DNA from: Strongyloides papillosus
Lineage: Eukaryota; Nematoda; Chromadorea; Rhabditida; Strongyloididae
Assembly: GCA_005656395.1 (NCBI GenBank)
Contig: SRSI01000062.1
Span: 1-64,000 of the forward strand
Reading direction: 5' to 3'
DNA length: 64,000 nucleotides
Positions 1 to 11,081 of this stretch are shown here, one piece after another (position 1 is the stretch's first letter; every line of letters begins with the position of its first letter). The position numbers and the translations under genes are program-made. A model generated the notes under the pieces. That model was given only the letters and a program-made list of their open reading frames with translations. It did no database searches and was not told the origin of the DNA.

Positions 1-1142
1 GGTGAGGGCCAAGGAATGAGGTATGGTATGGCATCAATGCAGGGATGGAGAGTTGATATGGAGGATGCTCATGATGTTCAAATCGCTATGTCTAATGAGC
101 CACCCTTTGATAAGTGGTCTTTTTTTGCCGTCTTTGATGGGCATGCTGGACCTAACGCTGCTAAACATGCTGCTGAAAATTTATTAAAAACTATTATGGA
201 AACTCCAGAGTTTGAGAAGTTACTTCAACACCTTAAGGATACTGGTGGTACTATAGATGATGAGACACGTAAACTTATTGGAAAAGGTTTAATTAATGGT
301 TTCTTGAGGCATGATGAAATGTTACATAATCAACCTAAACCTGAAAGTAGTGGAACAACAGCCATTGCTGCAATAGTAACACCAGAATATGTATTCTTGT
401 AAATTTAGGTGATTCTAGAGCTATATTTGTAAAAAGGATTCTGAAGTTATTGCTACCGAGGATCATAAACCATATAATGAGAAGGAAAAAGAGAGAATTG
501 TTAAGGCTGGTGGAAATGTTATGATATCTCGTGTTAATGGTGCTTTAGCTGTCTCCAGAGCTTTTGGAGATTTTGAATATAAGAATGTTCCTAATCTCTC
601 ATCAACAGAACAACTAGTATCTCCTGAACCAGACGTTTATGAGGTCCAGAGAGACAGTAATGCGGATGAATTCTTCGTTCTAGCATGTGATGGAAGTTTA
701 TGATGTATTGAGTAATGAGGAGTTAGCAGATTTGGTTAGAGAAAGACTTATTGCAGAGGATGATCTAAGAGTAGTAACAAATCAAGTCCTCGATTATGCT
801 TTATCAAAAGGATCACGTGATAATATGACATTAATTCTCGTTACCCTAAAACAAGCTCCAACAGTTAATAATGAGATAGCGGAAAAAGAAAAATGTTGGG
901 TGGAAAAATTGAATGTTGTTATTAAAGATGTCATTACAGAATTGAAGGGTGAATGTGAGGATGGTGAGAAAGTCTGCCTTGAGGTTGCTGTTCGCAAGGT
1001 AAATGAATCTGATGTCATTAAGGATTCTCCAATAAAGAATGTCACTTATCATACAAGATATTATGTTGATAAGGCTCTCAATGATTTTTATGATGGTAAC
1101 CGTTATGAAGGTGATGATGAAGGAGAGGATAAAAATAATTGA
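1..1142 (+). CDS. PP2C-family Ser/Thr phosphatase (PPM1A-like), 5' truncated, frame-disrupted
   Basis: Metal-dependent protein phosphatase of the PPM1A/PPM1B type, which removes phosphate from Ser/Thr. The reading frame is already open at base 1 (GEGQGMRYGMASMQGW), so the gene begins upstream of the window. The metal-binding motifs are visible: MEDAH, VFDGHAG, ACDG and GSRDNMT. An acidic tail ends at the stop at 1140-1142. The conserved order runs through three frames: 1-~392, then ~393-431 (LVNLGDSRAIF), then ~434-~684 (KDSEVIATEDHKPYNEKEK to ACDG), then ~685-1142. The breaks look like one missing base near 392, one missing A in an A-run near 431-435, and one extra base near 685. No splice signals explain them. 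Either this is a very recent pseudogene or the sequence has small errors; protein conservation is otherwise strong. Family call is sure; intactness is not. Confidence 0.8.
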
Positions 1143-2693
1143 ATATCGTCTAATTAATCAATTAATCATTAATAATACAAATAACACCGTGGATATCTAA
1201 TAATGAATTTCAAATGCTTAGAAATTTTTTTATTCCTTTTTTCTAAACTCGTATATATGTGTATTATATAATCTTTTTTTTATTTGGTACAATTTGATTA
1301 TTCGGGTTCCATTATAAAAAAAGAAATTAAAGCATAAAAAAGTTCAAAGGTGTAACTTGTTATTTTATTTATTCAAGTATAACACTTATGTTAAATGAAA
1401 TCAAATATAGTATTTGTTTGGTAAATCATAGTATAAAGGTCTTTGAACGGCTTTTCAAAGCAATTGTTGATATGTTATCAATTTATTTTTTTAACTTAAA
1501 TTTGAGTACACTGGGCTCGTCTATTCAAACAGTACCGTTATTTTTTAATTCATTTTCTTACTAGTAAATAAAAGACTTACCACTACTTATTAATACATAT
1601 TATCTATGAAATTAAATTCGTTTTTGTAACAAAAATTTTAAACAAACAAATAATGATTAAATTTCAAAGTGCATCCTGAAGGAGATGGCTGTGTTTTCAA
1701 TTTTTTTCCTAGAACTAAATAATTTTTGGAATTTTTGTTTGAAAATAAAAACAATTATATAACAGGAAGATTAAATGAAGATGCATGGGATTTTAAAATA
1801 ATAAATATAACATCTACAAATATTTATTAGTACTTAAAGATCACAACCTCCTACATATTTATTTCATAACAAATAGTTCATAAAACGGTTTCTTCATCTA
1901 TGTCAGATATGTAAATAATAATATATGACTCATTTAATATAGTTTTTTTCCCACATACACTGACAGCCTTCTATGACCGGAAAAACATTTTCATTGAATG
2001 TTTATTTTTATTCAAAACAAAAAACCTCCTCTCTTGACTAATAATTTAATCATAGAATAAACTTAAAATATCTCCTATTTAATAATGTTAATTTTTTTCT
2101 CTAGCATTTATAATTTAATTTCTTTAAGGCAAAACAAATTTAAAAAGAAAGAATTATTAGAAATGTGAAGTACACACTTTTTTTTTCTATTACTAACCCA
2201 CAATTGAATCTTGACATTTTTTGCATTTTATAATAGTTGTTACAATTAATAGTACACTCTTAAAGAGAAAGAAAACACATTTAAATGTTAAAATTTGTTA
2301 TCTATATTGCATGTTAATAAAATAAGTTTTTTAAAATAATCCATTGATCTATATATTATTAATATATGTGTTGTAAATATATAACTATATAAATTATAGT
2401 AATAAAACTCTACCGTCATTTTTAACAGCAATCTCTTAACATAAGAATTCAAAAAAAATTACGACAACTGCCACATGATAAAATATTTTATCGTTATACA
2501 CTTGAGAAAATGTATGTAATTTTGATGTGTTTGATTTTAAGAATTTGTTGGTTCAAAGATATGAGTGTACCTCTACTTTTTAACATTTTCCCAATTGCAA
2601 AATATTCAAATCTTTCTCGTCTTATCAATATTTATCATATTTATATATAAATTTGTATATAGATATTTATTTATTTTTTTATATATATTTTAG
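1143..2693. other. AT-rich intergenic region
   Basis: This 1.55-kb spacer lies between the PP2C stop and the DENN gene start. I see poly-A and poly-T runs but no reading frame with coding character, no RNA gene and no repeat that I can support. The promoter of the DENN gene should lie here, but I recognise no element. Confidence 0.5.
2682..2693 (+). promoter_or_regulatory. Candidate trans-splice acceptor at the DENN gene start
   Basis: TATATATTTTAG ends directly at the ATG at 2694. With no upstream coding exon in sight, this nematode-type 3' splice signal is best read as the site where a spliced leader would be added. It could instead be the acceptor of an intron in the 5' UTR. Confidence 0.4.
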
Positions 2694-4961
2694 ATGTTAG
2701 GAAACATCACGAATGATGATAATGTATTTTTAACAAAAGATGGACTTTTTAATCATTTTTGTATCATTGGGCAGGATGATTTTGGTAGTATGAATGAGGT
2801 ATCTAATCCTATTAATAATAATAAAAAACCACCAATAACAGATATTGATATAATTATCCCAAATTTGTTGGAGGAGATCCCGGAGAATTTTGAAATTATA
2901 ACAACAACATATGGTGGATCATCTGCAAATCTTTTTGGTAAAAATTTAGTCCTCAAGGAGTGTTATATCATCTTTAAACGGGGTTATGATAAACCACCAA
3001 TCATTGACATTGGTATTATTGACAAAGCCAAAAATGAACAATCTACATCTGACTCAGTTATTTTATCAAAAACAAGATATGGTAATTCAGCTAATCTCTC
3101 GAATACTATAACTGGTAAAATGTACCTAATTTATAAAAGAGCATCCGTAGATTATTCATTAGATGATATGGTTGTTGGTGATATTTGTGTTATTAATGAA
3201 TCTAAAAACGAGAAAGTGCCAGGAAATTTTTTCAAAATACCAAAAAGTATTAATAAAGGCATAATAAATAATGAAATATTTATATGCTATAGGAAAGAGA
3301 AAATAAAACAGAAAGAGATATTATTTAATGCCAAACTTCTTGATAGTTTTCCTAAATTTGATGATATAAATAGTATTAATATTTTACCAATGTTTTGTAT
3401 GCCAGAGGGGACGAGGATATTATGTTGGAGGGATACAAAAAAACACCCAAGTCCATTTACAAATACTTTTATTTTAACAGAAAAAGACGGAAGGAGAGTT
3501 TATGGAACGACGTATGGTTTTTATGAAAAATTTAATGGAGATTTGAGTGATGATCAACTGGAGAGATTGGGAATTAAAAGGTATAATGATAGTTACATTG
3601 ATAAAGATGAAGTAACATACCAATTGTATAAAAATATTTCAATATCTTTTATCTCGAATCTTCCTTATTTTGATAGTTTTCACATGATTCTTCAATATAT
3701 AAGAAAAATGGTATATGATAATAATAATTTTTGTATTGAAAGATTTCTATCTAATCTGGTAAGTTTTCTTCTTCATAATTTGTTGTTTTATTTTTTTTTG
3801 CAGCTATATGAAATTGTTTATCCAATACCAAAGAATCCTCATTTTAAATTGGCTCTTGGAAGAGAGGAAGTTTTTTTTAATTTTTCTAACTTTAATGACT
3901 TTCCAATATGTGGATCATCCTATGTTGATACATTAAGATTAATTGGCCCAATAAATCTTATGATTCTGGTTGTCTCAGCAATCACAGAAAGGAACATCAT
4001 TTTTCATTCAATGAGATCACATCTAATAACAATCATATGTGAAAGTATAACATCTCTAATGTTCCCATTTTTCTGGGATTTTCCCTACATACCACATTGT
4101 CCATTGGAAAGTTTCACAATATTTGAATGCCCCTGCCCATACATAGTTGGAGTTGATTCAAAATATTTTGATGAAATAACCAATTATCCAAAAGAGACAA
4201 TATGTTTTGGTATTGATACAAACACTATATCATTAACAAAAGATGAGATTAAAAAAATTTATAATTCACTACCAATGCATAGCGCAAAATATTTGAGAGT
4301 CAGTCTAACAGAAGTTTACAATGAATTGATGGAGGAGGATGGTCGATTAAAAAATATAAAAAATTCCCCAGACCCATTAGTACATATGTCCTTGAAGAAA
4401 CATTTTTTCAACATCAACAGTATTTACAATAAAAGAATAAAAGAAATATTTTTACGTTTTATGTGTAGTCTCCTAATTGGGTATGAATTTCATTTTAAAC
4501 CTATCAATAATGAGACACCAGATTCAATTAATAGATTAATGAGAAGTATTTATGATTTTGATGGATTCATATCGAGAAAACCAAAAATATGTAAAGAATT
4601 TTATAAAAAATTATGCGCAACACAGGCATTTGTCTCTTTGATTCAAGAGAAAGTAACAAAATCTGATCGTTCAAAGTATTATACATTTTTTAATTCAATA
4701 TTGTTGAGGTTTATCAATGATGTTGATGAACAATTGCTGGAGGATGAAGGGTATGATGATGTTTTAGCAAAAATACCACTTTATCATGTAAAAACATTTA
4801 AGAAAGATACTGATAAGAAGGGTAGAAAGATGTTTCCACTGAAATTTGATGATAATTTATTTGACATTCAAAATATACTAATGTCCATTAAGAGCAATGA
4901 TAAAAACGGAATTCTTCAAAATATTGTAAATAGTGAGGAGGATACTTTTTCAAAGGAATAA
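2694..4961 (+). CDS. DENN-domain protein with N-terminal MABP domain (DENND4/Crag-like)
   Basis: Probable Rab guanine-nucleotide exchange factor. The model is join(2694..3758, 3804..4961), about 740 aa. The 45-bp segment 3759-3803 has a GTAAGT start and TTTGCAG end. It is a multiple of three without stops, so an unspliced reading adds 15 spurious residues. Order of parts: MABP-like beta-prism at about residues 40-200 (TDIDIIIPNLLEEIPENF; YIIFKRGYDKPPIIDIGII); uDENN from about 230 (FCMPEGTRILCWRDTKKHPS, FTNTFILTEKDGRRVYGTTY); cDENN from about 385 (RLIGPINLMILVVSAITERN, FFWDFPYIPHCPLESF); dDENN from about 580. MABP plus tripartite DENN is the DENND4 (Crag) arrangement, whose animal members act on Rab10/Rab11. 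Those proteins are much longer and have PPR-type repeats; here the stop comes just after dDENN, so this is a short form or a divergent paralogue. Confidence 0.8.
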   Translation: MLGNITNDDNVFLTKDGLFNHFCIIGQDDFGSMNEVSNPINNNKKPPITDIDIIIPNLLEEIPENFEIITTTYGGSSANLFGKNLVLKECYIIFKRGYDKPPIIDIGIIDKAKNEQSTSDSVILSKTRYGNSANLSNTITGKMYLIYKRASVDYSLDDMVVGDICVINESKNEKVPGNFFKIPKSINKGIINNEIFICYRKEKIKQKEILFNAKLLDSFPKFDDINSINILPMFCMPEGTRILCWRDTKKHPSPFTNTFILTEKDGRRVYGTTYGFYEKFNGDLSDDQLERLGIKRYNDSYIDKDEVTYQLYKNISISFISNLPYFDSFHMILQYIRKMVYDNNNFCIERFLSNLVSFLLHNLLFYFFLQLYEIVYPIPKNPHFKLALGREEVFFNFSNFNDFPICGSSYVDTLRLIGPINLMILVVSAITERNIIFHSMRSHLITIICESITSLMFPFFWDFPYIPHCPLESFTIFECPCPYIVGVDSKYFDEITNYPKETICFGIDTNTISLTKDEIKKIYNSLPMHSAKYLRVSLTEVYNELMEEDGRLKNIKNSPDPLVHMSLKKHFFNINSIYNKRIKEIFLRFMCSLLIGYEFHFKPINNETPDSINRLMRSIYDFDGFISRKPKICKEFYKKLCATQAFVSLIQEKVTKSDRSKYYTFFNSILLRFINDVDEQLLEDEGYDDVLAKIPLYHVKTFKKDTDKKGRKMFPLKFDDNLFDIQNILMSIKSNDKNGILQNIVNSEEDTFSKE

Positions 4962-6050
4962 TAATACGTTATATTTACCAACTATATATATTTATATTTA
5001 AAATATATGCATTTAACATAAAAACATGAATTATTCATAATAGTTTTTTAATATTATTAACAATACTTAAATAGAAATAAATATTTATAGACAGGAAAAT
5101 TGTATTATATAATTTTTTATTATTAATAACTTTAAGAAATTCTATAAACTAAAAATATTATTATTCTGCTTTAACTAAGAAAATATTACAAAATAATTTT
5201 ATAATATCTTTTGATAATTATTGGAGCATAATTGTTTACCAACTTTTGTTAAAATTATAACTTAATAACTATGACATTTCTATTTACAACTTTAACAAAA
5301 ACCACACACAACTAAAAAATATATTTTTAAACTATGTTTATAATAAAAATTAGCAAAATTATATAAACTTTCTTGTCTACATCAAAATACTTTCTCCTTC
5401 ATTTTCCCCTTCCTTCTTTTGTACATTGACCTATTCTTTTTATAAATAAAGTGTACAATACAATAAATTTAGACAAAACTACACTTTGTATGTCGCATTT
5501 TGTTTTCCTAAACTACAGATATGAAAGGAAGAATAAATAAAATATGTATTAGTGATTGATTTGTTAACAATTTCTTATTTTTGTATAGGGATTTGTTTAT
5601 ATTTATGGTTTAATAATTTATATAAAAAATGAGTGAAAAATTTTCTTATCAATAAAATCTTTTTACCAAAAAAAAAGTTAATAGAATATGTAGTGTAGTT
5701 TAATTTCTAAAAACTCCTATATAAAAATACTATTTAAAATATTTTTCTTTATCCTAACTTTTTTTCTATCGTACAATTTTTATTAACACTCCGAGATAAA
5801 TGATAGAAATATTATATATTAAAATTTATAGTATGTATTATTATATGTCTGTGTCTAACTTCAAAATATATATTTGATATAATTGTATATCTAACACGTT
5901 CTATATATACTCTTTTTTTTGCCTCAGTTTAGATATTACGATTATTAAAATAAATACAATTTCATAATATTAATGTTAATGTCAATACAATTATTTATAT
6001 ATTTTATACTAATATAAAGATTATTTAAATATATTTTTAGCATAATAATA
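4962..6050. other. AT-rich intergenic region
   Basis: About 1.1 kb between the DENN stop and the co-Smad start, dominated by A/T runs. No coding frame, RNA gene or repeat was recognised. The last bases (6031-6040, ATATTTTTAG) form a likely acceptor upstream of the co-Smad. Confidence 0.5.
6031..6040 (+). promoter_or_regulatory. Candidate trans-splice acceptor upstream of the co-Smad
   Basis: ATATTTTTAG lies 10 bases before the ATG at 6051, with no coding exon upstream. This is the usual spacing and sequence of a nematode spliced-leader acceptor; a 5' UTR intron is the alternative. Confidence 0.4.
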
Positions 6051-7833
6051 ATGAATCCATACAGAAAAATTCAACATCCTACAATGTTATTACACGGGTC
6101 TGATAAATTAAAACCTATCTCATCAGACACGTGCTCTACAATAGCATCATTTCTAATGGAATATAATGTGGTACGTTTACACCTCTTTTTTTTTGTTAAT
6201 AAATATTATATAAAATAATAATTTTTTATAGTCAGATGATGTTGAATTTTCAAGGAAAGCAATAGAGTCATTAATAAAAAAATTAAAGGATAATTCATCA
6301 CAGTTGGATGAACTTATTAATTCCATCTCATCTAAGGGATCTATAATAACTAAATGTATAACAATTCCAAGAACATTAGATGGTAGACTCCAGGTTGCTG
6401 GTAGAAAAGGATTCCCCCACGTTGTTTATGTTAAAACATTCCTCTATCCGGATGTTTCAAAAAATGACCTTAAACATAAGGATATTTGTCAGAATGGATT
6501 TGATGACAAAACAGAACAAGTTTGTGTAAATCCATATCATTATGATAAAGCATGTAATTTCCTGACACGGAAAGGTATATATTTTTTATCATTTTATTTT
6601 ATAATTTTTTATTCAATATATATGGATATTTATTAATTTATTTTAGAAGAGAGAGTACCATCAAATGAAAGTACAATGTCAACATCTTATATTAATAATG
6701 CTACAACACCTTGTACATCAAGTAATAATGATTCATTAATCTCAAATAATAATTATCAACAATATTCTCAAACACCTACCTCATTTCAAATACCGTCAAC
6801 TTCAGCCTCTTCTACAAGTACCGTCTCAACATCTAATGTCTTTCCTTCTTCACCAACACAACAACAACAAACTTCGAATAATAATGGAAAACCACTTCCA
6901 ATACCACAAGTTAATTATACAGAAACAACACCGTATCCGTACAGTATTCCACCAGATGATGTTCCAGTTGCATCAAATTTGACAGCTAAAGATTCTATAG
7001 CAGCAAAAATTGATGATTTAGAACCATCAAAAAGTCAAAGGATAAATATTTCACAGGAAACGAGGAAAGCTAAGAAAGAGATTGCTAATTACATTGAAAA
7101 TAGGATTGTTTCTAATGGATGGGCTGAGTTAGTTACACATGAATCACCAAAAAATTTATTAATTGATGAACCACTACCAGAAGTACAATTATCAATAACA
7201 TACTATGAATACCATAAAGTCTTGTGTGATACTGTAAATGTTGATGTTATCCCCTTTTATGTTGATGGTGGTCTTAATATATCATCAAGAAATCGTTTAT
7301 GTTTAGGTGCTATAACGAATGTTCTTAGAGAAATAAGTACAGATGAAGTTCTCCAATCTATCGGTAGAGGTGTCCGTTTTGATGTCAAGGGTGAAGGTAA
7401 TATATGGATCTCAAATCTTTCAACTCATCCGGTTTTTGTACAAAGTAGTTATTTAGATGGTGATTCTGAAACTGGTATTGTCTATAAAATATCTCCTTTA
7501 GCAACATTTAAGGTTTTTGATCTTGATGATTGTTATAGGCAATTGAAAAGGATTAATATGTATAAGAATTTAGCAGAAGCTGCTGAAAATTTTTCATTAA
7601 ACGAACGTAGGCATATTGAGGAAAGTATTAATACGGCTACACTTAATAAGGCTATTGATACTGGTGTTGATGATATGCGAAATATATGTTCTATAAAATT
7701 GTCATTTGTTAAAGGTTGGGGTGAAGGATATGGAAGAGAAAGAATATCGGAAGTTCCATGTTGGATTGATGTAACTGTTAATAGAGCACTCCAAATATTG
7801 GATCATATCTTAAATTCTCCTAACCTCAAATAA
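6051..7833 (+). CDS. Co-Smad transcription factor (SMAD4 / sma-4 / daf-3 family)
   Basis: Common-partner Smad of TGF-beta signalling. It binds DNA through MH1 and assembles with receptor-regulated Smads through MH2. Model: join(6051..6170, 6232..6574, 6647..7833), 549 aa, with GTACG/GTATA donors and TATAG/TTTTAG acceptors; phases agree. MH1 spans about residues 40-150 ([41 protein letters not shown]), with the DNA-binding hairpin and zinc-ligand Cys/His. A Ser/Thr/Gln/Pro-rich linker follows. MH2 starts near 333 ([41 protein letters not shown]) and ends HILNSPNLK without the SSXS phosphorylation tail, as expected of a co-Smad. In nematodes the choice lies between the body-size co-Smad sma-4 and the dauer co-Smad daf-3; a tree is needed to decide. 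The next gene starts 113 bp downstream on the same strand. Confidence 0.92.
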
Positions 7834-7946
7834 GTAATAAGTTTTATTTCATTTTCATTTTGATTTTTTGCATATTATATATATTATTATACTGGTTTAA
7901 TATAAAAAGCATTTATATCTATTTTATTTTATTATTCTTAACAATT

Positions 7947-8653
7947 ATGTCAGAGAGTCAATTTCAAAACTACCTTAGTACTATTACAACAGCCTTTGAA
8001 AATGTTAATATCAAAGGTAGAAGTCAAATAGATCCAAATTTTTTTGTCTACATCAACAAACATCCATACTATCGCGCATTATGTAAATTACAATCTATTA
8101 AAAAATCGGAAGAATCTACTAAATTGTATGCTGAGGATGCTTTATCAATATTTGATGATATTGAAACTACGGAGGAGAATGAAGGTAAATATACAAATCC
8201 CATTACACACCATATATGTGTTTCTATTTAGAGAATAAAGAAAATGAAACAACTCATAATTATGATATATCATCTGTTGATTGCTCTAACTGGCAACAAA
8301 GTACAGAAATCTATCCATTTGATTATGTTGCGTCCTTTGAAACATACAACCCATTTGAGGACGACAATTTTATGGATCATGTAAAGGAATCTCTTAATGA
8401 TCTTAGTGAACCTTGTTCAATGAAAAATCAGAACTTCCAACATGTACCTTTTACTAATAATAAAGGTAAAAGAATGGTCAGAAATGTAAAAAAGTCAGGA
8501 ATTATTGTTTATCAGGAAGTTGGAAATTCAACGATAACTGAAAATGAAGAAAAACAACATTTCCTTAGTGAGGAACTTAGGATGAATATTAAAAATAAGA
8601 TTAAAGATAATGTTATTAATATCGATGATAATATTGAAAATATATTTTTGTAA
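7947..8653 (+). CDS. Uncharacterised 219-aa protein
   Basis: I do not recognise this protein. Model: join(7947..8184, 8232..8653); a 47-bp intron with donor GTAAAT and acceptor TATTTAG restores one frame ([10 protein letters not shown]). The first exon begins MSESQFQNYLSTITT and is mildly helical. The second is acidic and Asn/Ser-rich (YNPFEDDNF) with one basic stretch (NKGKRMVRNVKKSGIIVY) near residue 160. There is no signal peptide or membrane segment, so a cytoplasmic or nuclear protein is likely. Coding character is supported by the clean splice and the long open second exon. It starts only 113 bp after the co-Smad stop on the same strand, a spacing compatible with a nematode operon. Function unknown. 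Confidence 0.7.
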
Positions 8654-8912
8654 CTTTTTTTTTGTTAATTACTGTAATCCATATTTAATATAAACGTTTT
8701 TATATGGAAATTATTTCTCTGAAATTTAAATATGATTTAAAATATCTTCTTCACACATTCTGCAATTCATATTATTTATTTTAAATACATCTTCCCAACT
8801 CTATTTAACTCATTTTTTCTTGGCAGGACGAGGTACTTTAAAATACCCCCTGCCCAATAAACTACACTTTTTTAGCATCGATTTATAGCTTACACTAAAT
8901 CTTGGATTAGTT

Positions 8913-10077
8913 ATGATTTCCTCTCGTACATTCTCGGCTTCTTCTCGTTTACCCTCAATTTTAAGGAGAACATTTGTTACAGATAGTGTTCAGGTAACTA
9001 TAGAAATATATTCCAATAATGTTATTTTTTTAAATTTTTAAGAAAGGACTTGATGTCTCAACAAAGGTAAATGCTGTCCTAATACCTGGAGATGGAATAG
9101 GACCAACATTAGCTGAATCAGTTCAAGAAGTAATCCTCAGAAAAAACATCCCCCTTCAATTTGAGGAACTTAACATCTCCGGAGCAAAATATGATCCATC
9201 AAAGACAGTAGAGTATGTTGAGAGAATCCTTCGTGAAAATAACAATGTTGCATTAAAAGGAACAATCCTTGAACCAGTTGATGATTTAACTTTCAATGAA
9301 CTCCAAGGTTTAAATTTAAAATTAAAGAAAGGATTAGACTTATTTGCAAATGTTGCCTTCATCAAGACGATGGATGGAATCAAGACAAGACATGGCAAGG
9401 AATTAGACTTTGTCATCATTCGTGAACAAACAGAGGGAGAATATTCAGCCATTGAACATGAAAGTGTTCCTGGTGTGGTGGAGTGCCTCAAAATATCAAC
9501 AAGATCAAAGATTGAAAGAATAGCCAAATTTGCTTTTGATTTTGCTGTTAAAAATAATAGAAAAAAAGTTACCTGTGTTCATAAAGCAAATATTATGAAG
9601 TTGGGGGATGGATTATTTTTGAATACCTGCAAACAGATGGCACAAAAATATCCTGGAATCGAATTTGAGGGTATGATTGTTGATAATACATGCATGCAAC
9701 TTGTCTCGAAACCAGAACAGTTTGATGTTATGGTTATGCCAAATTTGTATGGTAATATTATTGATAACTTGGCTGCTGGACTTGTTGGTGGTGCTGGTGT
9801 CGTTCCATCATACTCTATTGGTTCTGAATTTGTTTTGTTTGAACCTGGTAGTAGGCATACTTATGCTAAAGGTGTTGGTAGAAATGTTGCCAATCCAACA
9901 GCAATGTTTTTAGCTACATCAAAACTTTTAAATCACCTCCATTTAACAGTATTTGGGGAGGCTTTAAGAAAGGGTGTTGAAAAGACTATTAAAAGCGGAA
10001 AAGTTACAAAAGACCTTGGAGGTAATGCCTCAACAACAGAATTTACTGAAGCTGTCATTCAAAACATTGATTTATAA
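8913..10077 (+). CDS. idhb-1: NAD-dependent isocitrate dehydrogenase, beta-like subunit, mitochondrial (copy 1)
   Basis: Regulatory-type subunit of the mitochondrial NAD+-IDH complex of the TCA cycle. Model: join(8913..8993, 9043..10077), 371 aa. The first exon ([20 protein letters not shown]) is an Arg/Ser-rich, acid-poor mitochondrial presequence. The mature part carries [49 protein letters not shown] and [30 protein letters not shown] (Gln where catalytic alpha subunits usually have Asn) and [18 protein letters not shown] favour the beta subunit over gamma. Tyr of EGEYS and Lys of VHKANIMK, the positions of the catalytic pair in this superfamily, are present. A close paralogue lies at 11761-12917. 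Copy 1 has a C-terminus ([19 protein letters not shown]) slightly less like IDH3B than copy 2. Confidence 0.92.
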
Positions 10078-10223
10078 AGCGATTATAAAAATCAAAATCT
10101 TTTCTTTCTCGTTAGTTAGATTAATATAGTATAAGAATAAAAGTTTACTTTTATTTTAGTATTAGTGAATTAGTGTCTTGCTTGTTAACAAAATAAAAAA
10201 TTAGCTAAAAAAGTGGAATGTTT

Positions 10224-11081
10224 TCATGCATAAATCACACGATATCCCTCTTCAGGTTGATTATTTAATGTGCCATAATTAGGTGCACTTGGTGACTCTA
10301 AACGAAAAAGTAAGAGTTCATGTAAATATCTATGAGGATTTTGATTTACGTGTAATTCTAATTGATTTGTATTCTTTTTCACCACCAACAACATAATTAA
10401 TTAGATCTCCCACTAAAAAGGCCAAAAAAAGGACAGCCATACAAGCTACAATAAATAGTATACGCAATGGAGGTGGTAATTCAGCTAAGATTGGATATGG
10501 CCATTTTCCAGTGATACTATTGACATAGTATATCTCTATGAGATATAAAGAAGAGAAAATAAATAATATTTTGAAAGTTTTTGATTTCTTTGGTCGTTGA
10601 TGTTTCCATAGGATAAAATCAATTATCATAGCTGGTAGAGGTAAAGTATGTATAGAGTGATTGAAAAATGCTATAGCAAGTATCTTTTGTGCCTGTGGAT
10701 CAGCTAATGCTCCAGGATCAATAAATGTTAAAGACCAAAAAAGTGTTACAACAGTCTATAAAAAATATAATAATAATGTTGGAAACAAAAAAATTAGTAT
10801 CTTGTTAATATAAAACCTACAGCAGCAACTGGGAATACAAGTGATGTAGCATAGAAATCGAAAGATTTTCGGCAACTATTTCTTAAAGATGAGCATGTTG
10901 TCATAAGTGTAGCAAAGGAATGGTATAAGAATTGCATACACAAATCGATGTGTGTCAGCCATATAAATTTACTCCAATAATTTCCTTTGATTGGAAGGAA
11001 TTCATTAGTTAAATTTCTATCGTAATAGAGTATGTATCCATACCATGCAGCTAACCCTAAATGAACGATAAAACGCATCAT
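10224..11081 (-). CDS. AIG1/ADTRP-family membrane hydrolase
   Basis: Multi-pass membrane protein of the androgen-induced gene 1 / ADTRP family, which in vertebrates hydrolyses fatty-acid esters of hydroxy fatty acids with Thr and His catalytic residues. Model: complement(join(10224..10297, 10350..10755, 10821..11081)), 246 aa. The matching motifs are WLTHIDLCMQ (Thr) near residue 40 and FFNHSIHTLPLPAMIIDF (His) near residue 120, followed by NSITGKWPYPIL; about six hydrophobic segments are visible. The first intron (10820-10756) joins LVFPVAA to TVVTLFWSL in phase. The second intron (10349-10298) ends TTTTTCGTTTAG and adds a 24-residue tail (QSPSAPNYGTLNNQPEEG...). If it is retained, the frame stops at 10330 after RKSKSS. 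Transcribed opposite to, and lying between, the two IDH genes. Family call is firm; the exact C-terminus is not. Confidence 0.83.

Noticed and set aside
7860..7946. Upstream in-frame extension of the 219-aa unknown protein
   Set aside because: Begins with a non-ATG codon and is a pure hydrophobic A/T-derived run; the ATG at 7947 is the natural start.
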